This document shows, piece after piece, positions 18,754 to 27,632 of a stretch of 64,000 nt of DNA (positions are counted from its first letter, which is position 1; each line of letters starts with the position of its first letter). A model generated the notes under the pieces. It searched no databases, was not told where the DNA came from, and was given only the letters and a program-made list of their open reading frames with translations. Source of the stretch: Kushneria phosphatilytica (GTDB lineage Bacteria > Pseudomonadota > Gammaproteobacteria > Pseudomonadales > Halomonadaceae); assembly GCF_008247605.1 (NCBI RefSeq), contig NZ_CP043420.1:1550001-1614000 (forward strand), written 5' to 3'. The translations under genes and the position numbers were made by a program.

Positions 18754-19099
18754 GCAGATATCCGGTTGTAACGACGATAGTGCCGGGCTGATCGAACAGT
18801 AGATTCCTTGCAGGCGCCGAGGGATTTGCAAGTTCAGTGTCCTATCCTGAATGTTAGCAGCTCTTGAACCTCGTTGCGCCTCAGCAAGTGGTCATCGCGT
18901 CGTTATGTCTACCTGGGCCGACTGCTAGCAGGGAGTATTGTGTGCCTGAATGCAGGCGAGCAGTATTGGCGTCCGATCATGACAAGCGTTGTCGGAGCAT
19001 GTGTCATCATGAATGGCCCCAGCTTGAAAAAAGGGGGGCGTGAACAGGCACGCAGCATTGTCCTGAACCCGAGTGAATTCATCCGACAGGAAGTATGAC
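18754..19099. other. Divergent intergenic region between LysR and Nudix genes
   Basis: No protein-coding frame is convincing here. The stretch should hold the lysR promoter on the minus strand and the Nudix gene promoter on the plus strand. The Nudix ribosome binding site (AGGAAG) lies at its right end. A GTTGTAAC core near 18764 resembles a Ter-site core, but the flanks do not match. Confidence 0.4.
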
Positions 19100-19720
19100 A
19101 TGTCACACGACTGGGTCGATTTCGCCAAACAGCTGCGCTCTATTGCGCAGACCGGGCAGACTTACACGACCAATCACTATGAGCTCGAACGCTATCGCCA
19201 GCTTGAGGCGCTAACCAATCAAATGTTTGCCGTGCTTGGCGATGTGTCCATCGAACAGGTAGAGAACTTCATTATTCCCGAAAGCGGTTATGCGACTCCC
19301 AAGGTGGATGTGCGGGGGGCGGTATTTGTCGAGGATCGTGTGCTGCTTGTACGAGAGCGCAAGGATGGCCGCTGGACACTCCCGGGAGGCTGGGCAGATG
19401 TCTGTGAGGCACCCTCCGTGGGTGTGCTCCGTGAAATTCTCGAAGAATCCGGCCATGTGGCTGATAATCCGCGCCTGGCCATGCTCAAGGATCGCAGTCT
19501 GCATCCCTATCAGCCAGCGACACCGGATCATATCTATAAACTGTTTTATATCTGCGATCACCAGGGTGGAGAGTTCGTGGATAATAACGAGACAGATGCG
19601 GCTGATTTCTTCTCGCTGGATGCGTTACCGCCACTGTCCATGGGTCGTACCCTGGCCGAAGATATCCTTGAGTGTCACGCCTTCGCCAGCGGGCGCATCG
19701 ATCGCGTCCATTCGGACTGA
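19100..19720 (+). CDS. NUDIX hydrolase with N-terminal Nudix_N_2-type domain
   Basis: A nucleoside diphosphate-X hydrolase of 206 residues. Residues about 5-60 resemble the N-terminal domain found before some Nudix folds (DWVDFAKQLRSIAQTGQTYT; YELERYRQL). Residues about 65-195 are the Nudix domain, with an intact box at 97-118: GWADVCE, seven residues, then REILEESG, which binds the catalytic metal ions. ADP-ribose or another sugar nucleotide is the likely substrate by family, not proven. The ATG at 19100 has AGGAAG six bases before it. An upstream in-frame ATG at 19073 is less well placed. Confidence 0.88.
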   Translation: MSHDWVDFAKQLRSIAQTGQTYTTNHYELERYRQLEALTNQMFAVLGDVSIEQVENFIIPESGYATPKVDVRGAVFVEDRVLLVRERKDGRWTLPGGWADVCEAPSVGVLREILEESGHVADNPRLAMLKDRSLHPYQPATPDHIYKLFYICDHQGGEFVDNNETDAADFFSLDALPPLSMGRTLAEDILECHAFASGRIDRVHSD

Positions 19721-19828
19721 TTGGACCGAATAGCGACAACTCTGAGCGCTTTTTGTCCGATCGGTCAAAAGTATCGATGGCATCCTGATCGGCATGGAAC
19801 GTAATCGACGTTCGCCGCATCATCAAAG

Positions 19829-19847
19829 CACTTTCGCGAAGAAAGTG
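19829..19847 (+). other. Short hairpin in the leader of the isochorismatase-fold gene
   Basis: CACTTTC and GAAAGTG form a perfect 7-bp stem with a GCGAA loop. It ends 9 bases before the GGAG of the downstream gene. It could affect translation, but there is no direct sign of a regulator. Confidence 0.3.
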
Positions 19848-19870
19848 ACGAATATCGGAGAGTGCCCTTC

Positions 19871-20482
19871 ATGGATGCCTTGCTCATCATCGATATGCAG
19901 ATCGGGATCTGCACCGGCAGACCCTGTCATGATATCGATGGCGTCATTAATCGAATCAACGCATTGGCGGCGGGGATGCGCGATCGGGGCAACCCGGTGA
20001 TTCACCTGCAATATGATGGTGTATCCGACTCCGCCATGGCGCCCCTGCATGCCGGTTGGAGGTTGCTGCCTCCCATTCAGCGTCCCGAAAGCGATTGGGT
20101 GGTGCGCCGTAGCGCCAGCGATGCTTTCCTGGGGACCTCGCTGGTCGAAATACTGCATGAAGCCGGTGTGACTCGTCTGCTGCTCACTGGTTACGCGACC
20201 GAACTGGCTGTCGATACCACACTGCGTGCGGCGTTGAGTCACGGTTTCGATGTCGTGGCTGTTTCGGATGCGCATACTACCTGTGATCGCGGCTCCCTGC
20301 CGGCAGGCACCATCATCGATTACCATCAGCAGCTCTGGACCGAGCTGATTTGCCCGATTGCGCAACTGGAATTGCTGACCACGGCAACTCTGCTGCGCTC
20401 CTCCTTTACCGTGGCTACTCCCGTGGATACCGGCCCCCATGTTCAACCGTCTGCTCCATTTCGACTGGAGTGTTCGTGCTGA
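19871..20482 (+). CDS. Isochorismatase-fold hydrolase-like protein, catalytic residues altered
   Basis: This 203-residue protein has the fold of cysteine hydrolases such as nicotinamidase and isochorismatase: an N-terminal LLIIDMQIGI with Asp8, then SDAFLGTSL, and GYATELAVDTTLRAALSHGF. In active family members the triad is Asp, Lys and Cys. Here the Asp is kept, the Lys position reads Arg80 (VVRRSASDAF) and the Cys position reads Ala113 (ELAV). A cysteine-dependent amide hydrolysis is therefore unlikely. It may be catalytically dead, or closer to the cysteine-less isochorismatase type. GGAG stands about 10 bases before the ATG. Its 3' end overlaps the next gene by 44 bases. Confidence 0.82.
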   Translation: MDALLIIDMQIGICTGRPCHDIDGVINRINALAAGMRDRGNPVIHLQYDGVSDSAMAPLHAGWRLLPPIQRPESDWVVRRSASDAFLGTSLVEILHEAGVTRLLLTGYATELAVDTTLRAALSHGFDVVAVSDAHTTCDRGSLPAGTIIDYHQQLWTELICPIAQLELLTTATLLRSSFTVATPVDTGPHVQPSAPFRLECSC

Positions 20483-21392
20483 CAAACGCTGGTACGGCAC
20501 AGCGCTTCGTACCGGGGATGGCTGGACGATCGAGCCTGCCAGGCCCGCGCCGGATGACGTCCTGTCCCTGCTGTTCGCGCAATCCGATACCTTTGCAACG
20601 CTGGCTGGTTTCGATATGCCCATCGGTTTACCAACCGCGATCAGGGCATCGTTTCCGCAGGGGCGCTTCCCCGAGGTCCTGTTGGAGTTGGGGCAGGGTG
20701 CCTGGCAGACGTTCTTCGATGTAGCTGACCACATCACATCCGTACATCCGTGGCGTCCTTTCTATCCGCAGCGAGCCTTGCGCGGTCAAAAGCAGCAGGA
20801 TCTGGCCCGGGCGCTGGGCGTTGAGCATATCGATCAACTACGTCGACGTTGTGAGCGAGCCGGTCATGGTAGTCCTGCTGCCTGCCCGTTGTTCTGGACA
20901 CTGGGCGCCAATCAGGTGGGCAAGGCAGCCATATTCGGGTGGCGCAATATCCTGCAGCCGGCCGTTCGCCGTGGCGCTCATCTCTGGCCATTTGATGGCG
21001 ATCTGGACACGCTTGCAAAACAATCTGGCGTCGTAGTGTGTGAAACCTGGCCTGCCTGGGCCGCTCGCGCGCTGGGATTGGAACGCAATGGGTATCAGAG
21101 CAAGCGAAAACAGCTGGATCGTCGTGACTGGTGTCGTCAGCTACTGCGACAGCAGAAAGCCGTTTGGTACTGGGAAAGTGCCGCACTTGATCAGATGGCC
21201 ACTGGTTTCGGCAGTCGAGCCTGGGGAGAGGATGCCTTCGATGCCATGCTGGGTGTTTTGCACATGACCAGTGTCGTGGATGGCCATCATCCGGAAGAGT
21301 ATCCCGAAGATCCGACGCTTCTGAACTGGGAGGGATGGATCCTGGGGCGTGCCGGAGCAGTGACCTGGCGTCGCTGCTCCGGTGGCCGATGA
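20439..21392 (+). CDS. DUF429-like protein, predicted RNase H-fold
   Basis: I recognise this only as resembling DUF429-type proteins. The 317-residue sequence has acidic residues spaced as in an RNase H-like fold: an early FDWS strand, GFDMPIGLP, CETWPAWAARALGL and a late EDAFDAMLGVLHM helix. The activity is unknown. DUF429 proteins are predicted nucleases, but without biochemical proof that I can cite. The ATG lies within the 3' end of the upstream isochorismatase-fold gene (44-base overlap, different frame), with no clear ribosome binding site, so translation may depend on the upstream gene. The stop is two bases from the convergent pyruvate kinase stop. Confidence 0.7.
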   Translation: MFNRLLHFDWSVRADKRWYGTALRTGDGWTIEPARPAPDDVLSLLFAQSDTFATLAGFDMPIGLPTAIRASFPQGRFPEVLLELGQGAWQTFFDVADHITSVHPWRPFYPQRALRGQKQQDLARALGVEHIDQLRRRCERAGHGSPAACPLFWTLGANQVGKAAIFGWRNILQPAVRRGAHLWPFDGDLDTLAKQSGVVVCETWPAWAARALGLERNGYQSKRKQLDRRDWCRQLLRQQKAVWYWESAALDQMATGFGSRAWGEDAFDAMLGVLHMTSVVDGHHPEEYPEDPTLLNWEGWILGRAGAVTWRRCSGGR

Positions 21393-21394
21393 TA

Positions 21395-22864
21395 TCAGCC
21401 GATATGGCTGCCGACGCGGACGATTTTCATGGTATTGGTGCCGCCCTGAGCGTTGACGTGGTCGCCTCGCGTGAGGATCACGAAATCATCATGGCGGGCA
21501 AGGTCACGTTTCTCGAGTTCGGCAATGGCACGCCGATTGACCTCGCCATTGGGCATTTCATCAGTGTCGAAGTGAATGGCAATGACACCACGATAGAGTG
21601 CCATGCGCCGCATGGTGCGTTGATTGCCGGACAAGGCGACGATCGGCAGGCCCGAACGAATACGTGAGGCGATCAACGGCGTATAGCCGGTCTCGGTCAG
21701 GCATGCAATGGCTGCGACCCCTTCAAGGTGATTGGCTGCATACATGGCCGAAAGCGCTACCGTTTCGTCAATGCGATGAAACTCGTCTGCCATGCGATGC
21801 TTGGATTGCTGTGCTTCCCGTTCTCGCTCTGCACCCAGGCAGAGTCGATTCATGGCTTCGATGGTCTCCACGGGATATTGCCCGGCAGCGGTTTCGGCGG
21901 ACAGCATGACCGCATCGGTACCGTCAAGGACCGCATTGGCGACATCGAAGACCTCGGCTCGGGTTGGCAGAGGCGATTCAATCATCGACTCCATCATCTG
22001 AGTGGCGGTAATGACCACCCGGTTAAGCGTACGCGAGCGAGCAATCAGACGCTTCTGTACGCCAATCAGCTGTGCATCGCCGATTTCCACACCAAGATCG
22101 CCTCGAGCGACCATGACGGCATCGGAAGCGAGAATGATGCTATCCATGGTGGCTTCATCGGCTACGGCTTCAGCGCGCTCGACCTTGGCAACCAACGCAA
22201 TGTGCCGTCCGGCTTCGCCCAGCAGCTCGCGCGCCAGATCCATGTCCTCACCGGAACGGGGAAACGAGACGGCCAGATAGTCGACATCAAGTTCGATGGC
22301 CGTTTTCAGATCCTCTCGATCCTTGTCGGTTAGTGCTGAAGCCGAGAGACCACCGCCCTGCTTGTTGATTCCCTTGTTATTGGAGAGCTCGCCGCCCACA
22401 CGAACACGAGTGTGAATCCTCGGCGACTCCACCTTTTCGACCACGAGCTCCAGACGACCATCATCAAGCAGCAGTACATCTCCGGGCGAGACATCGTCTA
22501 CCAGCGCCTTGTAGTCACAGCCGACCTGTGTGGCGTCACCCTCATCTCGACCCAGCGACATGTCGATGATAAAGGATTGGTCTTCTTCGAGCTCTACGGG
22601 GCCATTGCTGAAGCGCGCGATGCGGATCTTTGGTCCCTGCAGGTCGCCCAGAATGGCTACGTTACGACCATGGCGCTCGGCAGCCTGACGTACAGACTGC
22701 ACTCGGCGGCGGTGGTCATCGGCATCGCCATGTGAAAAATTCAGGCGAACCACGTCGACACCGGCACGCACCATGGCGTCAAGCACGCCTTCACGATCAC
22801 TGGCTGGACCGAGCGTTGAAACGATCTTGGTGCGTCGAATGCGGCCGGTATACGATTGCGACAT
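21395..22864 (-). CDS. pyk: Pyruvate kinase
   Basis: Pyruvate kinase transfers phosphate from phosphoenolpyruvate to ADP, the last step of glycolysis and of the Entner-Doudoroff route. The 489-residue protein has the N-terminal RRTKIVSTLGPAS, the barrel blocks VRLNFSHGD, GDLQGPKIRIARF and DYLAVSFPRS, and the active-site segment LVAKVERAEAV with its catalytic lysine. MVARGDLGVEIG and VITATQMMESMIESP follow, then a C-terminal effector domain. Its length and sequence fit the PykA (AMP/sugar phosphate-activated) type. ATG 22864 has AGGAGAGAG upstream. A longer frame from 22957 is rejected. Confidence 0.95.
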   Translation of the reverse strand: MSQSYTGRIRRTKIVSTLGPASDREGVLDAMVRAGVDVVRLNFSHGDADDHRRRVQSVRQAAERHGRNVAILGDLQGPKIRIARFSNGPVELEEDQSFIIDMSLGRDEGDATQVGCDYKALVDDVSPGDVLLLDDGRLELVVEKVESPRIHTRVRVGGELSNNKGINKQGGGLSASALTDKDREDLKTAIELDVDYLAVSFPRSGEDMDLARELLGEAGRHIALVAKVERAEAVADEATMDSIILASDAVMVARGDLGVEIGDAQLIGVQKRLIARSRTLNRVVITATQMMESMIESPLPTRAEVFDVANAVLDGTDAVMLSAETAAGQYPVETIEAMNRLCLGAEREREAQQSKHRMADEFHRIDETVALSAMYAANHLEGVAAIACLTETGYTPLIASRIRSGLPIVALSGNQRTMRRMALYRGVIAIHFDTDEMPNGEVNRRAIAELEKRDLARHDDFVILTRGDHVNAQGGTNTMKIVRVGSHIG

Positions 22865-23341
22865 GAGACTCTCTCCTTGCGCGGAATAGCGTATTGAGCT
22901 TACTACATTCCCCCGGGTTTCGTCCGGCATCGAATCGTTTCGGGTGTTCTCTTGCAATCCGATTGATCAGACATCACATGGGTTTTTTGCTCATGCGATC
23001 GGTTGCTGTCGGGATTGATTTTCATCCGATCAGCATCAAAACCCGGGCAATGATCCGTCCCCTCAGGCAGGGAGCACCCTGAAACGATCGGGACGGCATG
23101 AAAACCGGTGCTGGCACCGCCAATCAAGTCGGGGTAGGGTAGGCGCGATTTTGGCACTCATGACGTTAACGTGCCATTGTCACCTTCATCACCTGACCGA
23201 CCTGTAAGTAAAGTAACGGGGCGACAGGGTCGATGAGTATATACAGACACGATGTCCGGACGATGACCGGATATATCAAGGATGTCGCCGGCGGCGTTGG
23301 TCGAATCGGTAGCAGCATCGGACAGGCAGAGATGGAGACCT
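22865..23341. other. Divergent intergenic region between pyk and topA
   Basis: This stretch of nearly 480 bases has no convincing gene. It should carry the pyk promoter (minus) and the topA promoter (plus), and the topA ribosome binding site (GGAGA) is near its right end. A TATATACAG half-site at 23238-23246 resembles half of a LexA box, but its partner half is CGA rather than CTG. I see no clear sigma70 pair. Confidence 0.4.
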
Positions 23342-25981
23342 ATGGGTAAGTCACTGGTGATCGTCGAGTCGCCGGCCAAGGCCAAGACCATCAACAAGTA
23401 TCTGGGCAGCGATTTCATCGTGAAATCGAGCGTGGGTCATATTCGTGATCTGCCGACCAGCGGTCAGGGCAAATCAGCCAGCGATCCGAACGAGCGGGCC
23501 CGGCAGGCCGCTGCTACGCGCCGTATGTCGCCCGAGGAGAAGGCTGCCTGGAAACAGCAGAAGCAGCATAATCAGCTGATTCGCCGAATGGGTGTCGATC
23601 CCGACAACGGCTGGCGTGCGCATTACGAAATTCTGCCCGGCAAGGAGAAGGTGGTCGATGAGTTGCGTCGCCTTGCCGAAAGTGCCGATGCTGTCTATCT
23701 CGCTACCGACCTTGATCGCGAGGGTGAGGCCATCGCCTGGCATCTGCGCGAGACCATCGGGGGCGACGATACTCGCTATCGCAGGGTGGTATTCAACGAG
23801 ATCACCAAAAATGCCATTCGTCAGGCTTTTGAACAGCCCGGTGAGCTCCAGCTCGACCGCGTACATGCCCAGCAGGCACGGCGCTTTCTGGATCGTGTAG
23901 TGGGCTTCATGCTTTCACCTCTGCTTTGGAACAAGGTGGCGCGAGGCCTGTCTGCCGGCCGGGTGCAGTCCGTGGCCGTTCGTCTGATTGTTGAGCGTGA
24001 GCGCGAGATTCGGGCCTTCGTTCCCCGTGAATACTGGGATGTGCACGCTGATCTGACAGCTTCGGATGGTAGCCCGGTGCGTTTCGAAGTGGCGCGTCAT
24101 CAGGGCGAGAATTTCCAGCCTGCTTCCGAAGAGGAAACGCTGCAGAAGATTGCGCCGCTGCGTAGCGCGGATTATGTCATTACCGGACGTGAGGATCGGC
24201 CAACCACCAGCAAGCCGAATGCGCCCTTCATTACCTCGACTCTTCAGCAGGCGGCCAGCGGTCGGCTGGGCTTTTCGGTCAAGAAGACCATGACCCTGGC
24301 GCAGCGTCTCTATGAGGCGGGGTATATCACCTACATGCGTACCGACTCGACCAATCTGTCGGGTGATGCCATCAGCATGGCGCGCGCCTATATTGACGAT
24401 CAGTATGGCAAGCGTTACCTGCCAGACTCTCCCAATCGATATAGCAGTCGCGAGGGCGCTCAGGAAGCTCACGAAGCCATTCGCCCCAGTGATGTAAATC
24501 GCACCGCAAGCGATCTCAGCGGTATGGAACGGGATGCCGAACGACTCTATGAGCTCATATGGCGACAGTTTGTGGCTTGTCAGATGACGCCGGCTCAGTA
24601 CCTGTCGACCACGCTGACCATCGAAGCCGAAGGTTTCGAGTTGCGCGCGCGCGGTCGGGTCCTTCGTTTTGATGGCTATACCCGGGTGATGAAGCCGGCC
24701 GGGAAGCGGGAAGAGGATCAGTCGCTGCCTGATCTGCAAAAGGGCGCCGAGATGACTCTGGAGGCGCTTGATCCGCAGCAGCATTTCACCAAACCGCCGG
24801 CGCGTTATACCGAAGCGAGTCTGGTCAAGGAGCTGGAAAAGCGGGGAATCGGGCGTCCGTCGACCTATGCCTCCATTATTTCCACCATTCAGGAGCGCGG
24901 CTATGTGCAACTCGAAAGCCGTCGCTTCTATGCTGAAAAGCTGGGTGAGATCGTCACCGACAGGCTGGTCGAATCCTTCCATGACCTGCTCGATTATGGA
25001 TTTACAGCGCGCATGGAAGATGAGCTGGATGACGTCGCTGAAGGCGAGCGCGACTGGCGTGCTCTGCTGGACACCTTCTATGACGATTTCCGCCGCAAAC
25101 TCGAGCATGCCGAGGGTGAAAACGGCATGCGCCCCAATCAGCCGATAGAGACCGATATCGAGTGTCCTACCTGTGGAAGGCCGATGCAGATTCGGACAGC
25201 TTCAACAGGGGTATTTCTTGGCTGCTCGGGGTATACCCTGCCACCGAAGGAGCGCTGCAAGACCACCATCGATCTGTTGCCTGGGGATGAAGCCATCCCG
25301 GCAGATGCCGACGAGTCGGCAGAAACGGAAGCGCTGCGCGCCAAGCGTCGTAATCCGAATACCGGCACTGCGATGAACAGCTACCTGGTCGATGAGACCC
25401 GTAAGCTTCATCTGAGTAATGATGACGATGGCTACTATGAGATCGAATATGGTCAGTTCAGGATCAAGGGCTACGAAGGGCCGACCATCGAATGTGACAA
25501 GTGTGGTGCTGAAATGCAGTTGCGATCCGGGCGTTTTGGCAAGTATTTCGCCTGTACCAATGACGAATGCCGCAATACCCGTAAGCTGCTGAAGAATGGC
25601 GAGCCAGCGCCGCCCAAGATGGATCCGATTCCCATGCCGGAGCTGGCCTGCCGCAAGGTGGATGATCACTATGTGTTGCGTGATGGCGCCAGTGGCCTGT
25701 TTCTGGCGGCCAGCCAGTTCCCCAAAAACCGTGAAACCCGTCCACCCCTGGTAAAGGAACTCAAGGCACACGCCGAGGAGTTGCCTGAAAAGTATCTCTT
25801 TCTGTTGGATGCGCCGAGCGAAGATCCGGAGGGCAATCCGGCCCAGATCCGTTTTTCACGCAAGACGAAGAGTCAGTATGTGCTGACCGAGGTTGACGGC
25901 AAGGCAAGCGGCTGGCGGGCGATTTTTGATCAGGGTCAATGGCAGGTCGAGGATAATCGCAAGAGTCGCAAGGCATCGTAA
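23342..25981 (+). CDS. topA: DNA topoisomerase I
   Basis: TopA relaxes negative supercoils by single-strand passage. The 879-residue type IA enzyme starts with a Toprim domain ([36 protein letters not shown] for the metal-binding DxDxE acids). The central gate carries the nucleophilic tyrosine at residue 331 in [13 protein letters not shown]-terminal zinc-ribbon repeats with four cysteines each (CPTCGRPMQ ... [13 protein letters not shown] ... CTNDEC) bind RNA polymerase and DNA in relatives. GGAGA precedes the ATG. A longer frame from 23282 has no homology. Two small conserved genes follow, as in pseudomonads. Confidence 0.97.
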   Translation: MGKSLVIVESPAKAKTINKYLGSDFIVKSSVGHIRDLPTSGQGKSASDPNERARQAAATRRMSPEEKAAWKQQKQHNQLIRRMGVDPDNGWRAHYEILPGKEKVVDELRRLAESADAVYLATDLDREGEAIAWHLRETIGGDDTRYRRVVFNEITKNAIRQAFEQPGELQLDRVHAQQARRFLDRVVGFMLSPLLWNKVARGLSAGRVQSVAVRLIVEREREIRAFVPREYWDVHADLTASDGSPVRFEVARHQGENFQPASEEETLQKIAPLRSADYVITGREDRPTTSKPNAPFITSTLQQAASGRLGFSVKKTMTLAQRLYEAGYITYMRTDSTNLSGDAISMARAYIDDQYGKRYLPDSPNRYSSREGAQEAHEAIRPSDVNRTASDLSGMERDAERLYELIWRQFVACQMTPAQYLSTTLTIEAEGFELRARGRVLRFDGYTRVMKPAGKREEDQSLPDLQKGAEMTLEALDPQQHFTKPPARYTEASLVKELEKRGIGRPSTYASIISTIQERGYVQLESRRFYAEKLGEIVTDRLVESFHDLLDYGFTARMEDELDDVAEGERDWRALLDTFYDDFRRKLEHAEGENGMRPNQPIETDIECPTCGRPMQIRTASTGVFLGCSGYTLPPKERCKTTIDLLPGDEAIPADADESAETEALRAKRRNPNTGTAMNSYLVDETRKLHLSNDDDGYYEIEYGQFRIKGYEGPTIECDKCGAEMQLRSGRFGKYFACTNDECRNTRKLLKNGEPAPPKMDPIPMPELACRKVDDHYVLRDGASGLFLAASQFPKNRETRPPLVKELKAHAEELPEKYLFLLDAPSEDPEGNPAQIRFSRKTKSQYVLTEVDGKASGWRAIFDQGQWQVEDNRKSRKAS

Positions 25982-25999
25982 TCTTTCGGATGGTGAGCC

Positions 26000-26458
26000 A
26001 TGAGCGCACGTGCACGCACCAATCAGTTGCTTTATCAGGCACGCTTGCTACTGGCGATGCCGGTGGGCGAAGACGAACATGCCGATGCGCGCCGTATGGC
26101 GCTGGAAGAGAGTGCGCTGGCACAGCTTGAGCTGGCGTTGGCCTCACTCATCGAAGAGATTGCCCATATCTGTAACTGGCCGGATATGGAATGGCGACAG
26201 GCATTGCTTGATCCACCGCGCAGTGTGGCGGAAATCGAGCGCCTGCGCGCCCTGCGCGAGGACGGCAGCAGTTGGCTGGCAAGGCTGTTGTGGCATATTG
26301 ATCGATTGCATGGCGAAGAAGGCGCTGCAATGCGTCAGCGGCCCAGCATGACCATTACCACGACCGGCCGTGCCGGGCTGGCTGATGACCTCCATGATGC
26401 GCTTGCGGGATTTGCGACGCTACTGCCGGCGTTACGCGAGACCGGAGTAGAGTGGTGA
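26000..26458 (+). CDS. Conserved DUF6586-like protein
   Basis: A 152-residue, mostly helical protein. I match it by position and sequence style to the conserved hypothetical next to topA in pseudomonads (DUF6586-like): SARARTNQLLYQARLLLAM at the N-terminus, then a helix rich in Ala, Leu and Glu (ALAQLELALASLIEEIAHIC), and a WLARLLWHIDRL segment. No membrane segment or known active site is seen, and the function is unknown. It begins 18 bases after topA and is probably co-transcribed with it. A strong hairpin terminator follows. Confidence 0.75.
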   Translation: MSARARTNQLLYQARLLLAMPVGEDEHADARRMALEESALAQLELALASLIEEIAHICNWPDMEWRQALLDPPRSVAEIERLRALREDGSSWLARLLWHIDRLHGEEGAAMRQRPSMTITTTGRAGLADDLHDALAGFATLLPALRETGVEW

Positions 26459-26494
26459 CGCCGAGTATTGGCCGTGTTAGGCTGATCTTGCATA

Positions 26495-26528
26495 GCGACC
26501 ACGGCAGATGACTGCCGTGGTCGCTTTT
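26495..26528 (+). terminator. Intrinsic terminator after the DUF6586-like gene
   Basis: GCGACCACGGCAG and CTGCCGTGGTCGC form a perfect 13-bp stem with the loop ATGA, followed by TTTTCGTT. It separates the topA unit from the small gene downstream. Confidence 0.8.
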
Positions 26529-26580
26529 CGTTGTCGGACAGACATACAGTACTGTCCGCTTATGGTCAGAGAGGTAATCA

Positions 26581-26823
26581 ATGTCCGACGCCGCGATTCT
26601 GGAGATTGTTGAACTTGCCGATGGCGAGGTGGTGCTGCGGCCTTCACAGGGCAATGAGGAACCGCTGGTGGCCATCCGGTTTTCCAGTGAAGTGCTGGAT
26701 ATGCTGCGTTGCAGCCGTTTCGAAGTGGCGCGCGAAATGCTCGATCATGTCATTTCACGCACAACCCTGTGGGAGGGAGATGAGGCCGAAGAGGAGAGTG
26801 AGCGCCCGTCGGTTGTTCACTGA
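26581..26823 (+). CDS. Small conserved hypothetical protein (80 residues)
   Basis: This 80-residue acidic protein is not assigned to a named family. Its position between the topA group and lexA, and its pattern (ILEIVELADGEVVLRPS; PLVAIRFSSEVLDML), match the small conserved hypothetical found at the same place in pseudomonads. The first half looks like a beta-hairpin strand pair, followed by a helix (RFEVAREMLDHVI) and a disordered acidic tail. GAGAGG lies 7 bases before the ATG. The function is unknown. It converges with lexA. Confidence 0.72.
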   Translation: MSDAAILEIVELADGEVVLRPSQGNEEPLVAIRFSSEVLDMLRCSRFEVAREMLDHVISRTTLWEGDEAEEESERPSVVH

Positions 26824-26840
26824 CGAGTGACAAAGCCGAT

Positions 26841-26859
26841 GCCCGACATCATGTCGGGC
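26841..26859. terminator. Palindrome between convergent genes, possible terminator
   Basis: GCCCGACAT and ATGTCGGGC flank a single C. A 7-bp stem with the loop ATCAT is the realistic fold. No T-run follows on either strand, so termination is uncertain. Confidence 0.4.
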
Positions 26860-26886
26860 AGGTTATGGACGAGAGAGACAACAGAC

Positions 26887-27513
26887 TCAGTCGAGCCCCT
26901 GACCGTTGCCCCCGCGGATGATCCCGACGCCGATACCTTCGATTTCCAGTGTCTGGCAGGTTGTATCGACTTCAATAGGCTGAAAATCGGGATTTTCGGC
27001 CAGCAGACGCACCTGATTGTTCTGGCGTTCAAAGCGTTTGACCGTGACTTCATCATCCAGTCGGGCCACCACGATCTGGCCGTTACGAATATCGGTGGTG
27101 CGATGCACCGCCAACAGGTCGCCTTCGAGTATGCCGGCATCTCGCATCGATAGACCTCGTACTCGCAAGAGGTAGTCCGCATTGGGAGTAAAGAAATCGG
27201 CGGGTAGTGGACAGTGACGATCGATGTGTTCGGCCGCCAGAATGGGACTGCCGGCGGCGACCTCGCCAATGACCGGAAGCCCATCGGGCACTTCCTCGTT
27301 GTGCGGCAGTCGAATACCTCGTGAGGTCCCGGGCACCATATCGATCACGCCCTTGCGGCGCAGGGCGCGCAAATGTTCCTCGGCGGCATTGGGGGAGCGG
27401 AATCCCAGTGCCGAGGCAATTTCGGCCCGAGTCGGCGGGTAGCCGAAATCCTGAATGGTCTGAAGGATGAAGTCGTAAACCAGCTGCTGGCGCTGGGTGA
27501 GCGGACGTGTCAT
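26887..27513 (-). CDS. lexA: LexA repressor, SOS regulon
   Basis: LexA represses SOS genes and cuts itself when RecA filaments form. The 208-residue protein has the winged-helix DNA-binding domain at residues 1-70 ([39 protein letters not shown]). The cleavage bond is Ala87-Gly88 (EVAAGSP), with the catalytic serine at 122 (GLSMRDAGI) and lysine at 159 (VTVKRF). All are shifted three residues from E. coli LexA. ATG 27513 gives the MTRPLTQRQ start. Two LexA boxes sit just upstream, consistent with autoregulation. The sulA-like gene that I recall between lexA and the small upstream gene in P. aeruginosa is absent here. Confidence 0.97.
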   Translation of the reverse strand: MTRPLTQRQQLVYDFILQTIQDFGYPPTRAEIASALGFRSPNAAEEHLRALRRKGVIDMVPGTSRGIRLPHNEEVPDGLPVIGEVAAGSPILAAEHIDRHCPLPADFFTPNADYLLRVRGLSMRDAGILEGDLLAVHRTTDIRNGQIVVARLDDEVTVKRFERQNNQVRLLAENPDFQPIEVDTTCQTLEIEGIGVGIIRGGNGQGLD

Positions 27514-27526
27514 GGGCGAGCTCACG

Positions 27527-27559
27527 ATGTTAATGTATACAGCCTGTAATTGTATCCAG
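27527..27559. promoter_or_regulatory. Two LexA boxes in the lexA/psrA intergenic region
   Basis: CTGTAATTGTATCCAG (27544-27559) fits CTG-N10-CAG. A second, ATGTTAATGTATACAG (27527-27542), fits with A for C in the first position. They are tandem, 17 bases apart and adjacent to the lexA start, as with the paired boxes of E. coli lexA. The better box is 74 bases from the psrA start, so psrA could also feel LexA. Confidence 0.8.
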
Positions 27560-27632
27560 CTGTTGGATGGATGCCAACCGCCGGAACGCTCCAGGGTTCC
27601 GAGATTGCAACAAATGGACAAGCGACACTGCC

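Noticed and set aside
23238..23246. SOS-like half-site TATATACAG upstream of topA
   Set aside because: The partner half reads CGA instead of CTG, so it does not fit CTG-N10-CAG, and topA is not an expected LexA target.
23915..25108. Long open frame of 397 codons antisense to topA
   Set aside because: It is a shadow of the high-GC topA reading frame, with no family similarity and no ribosome binding site.
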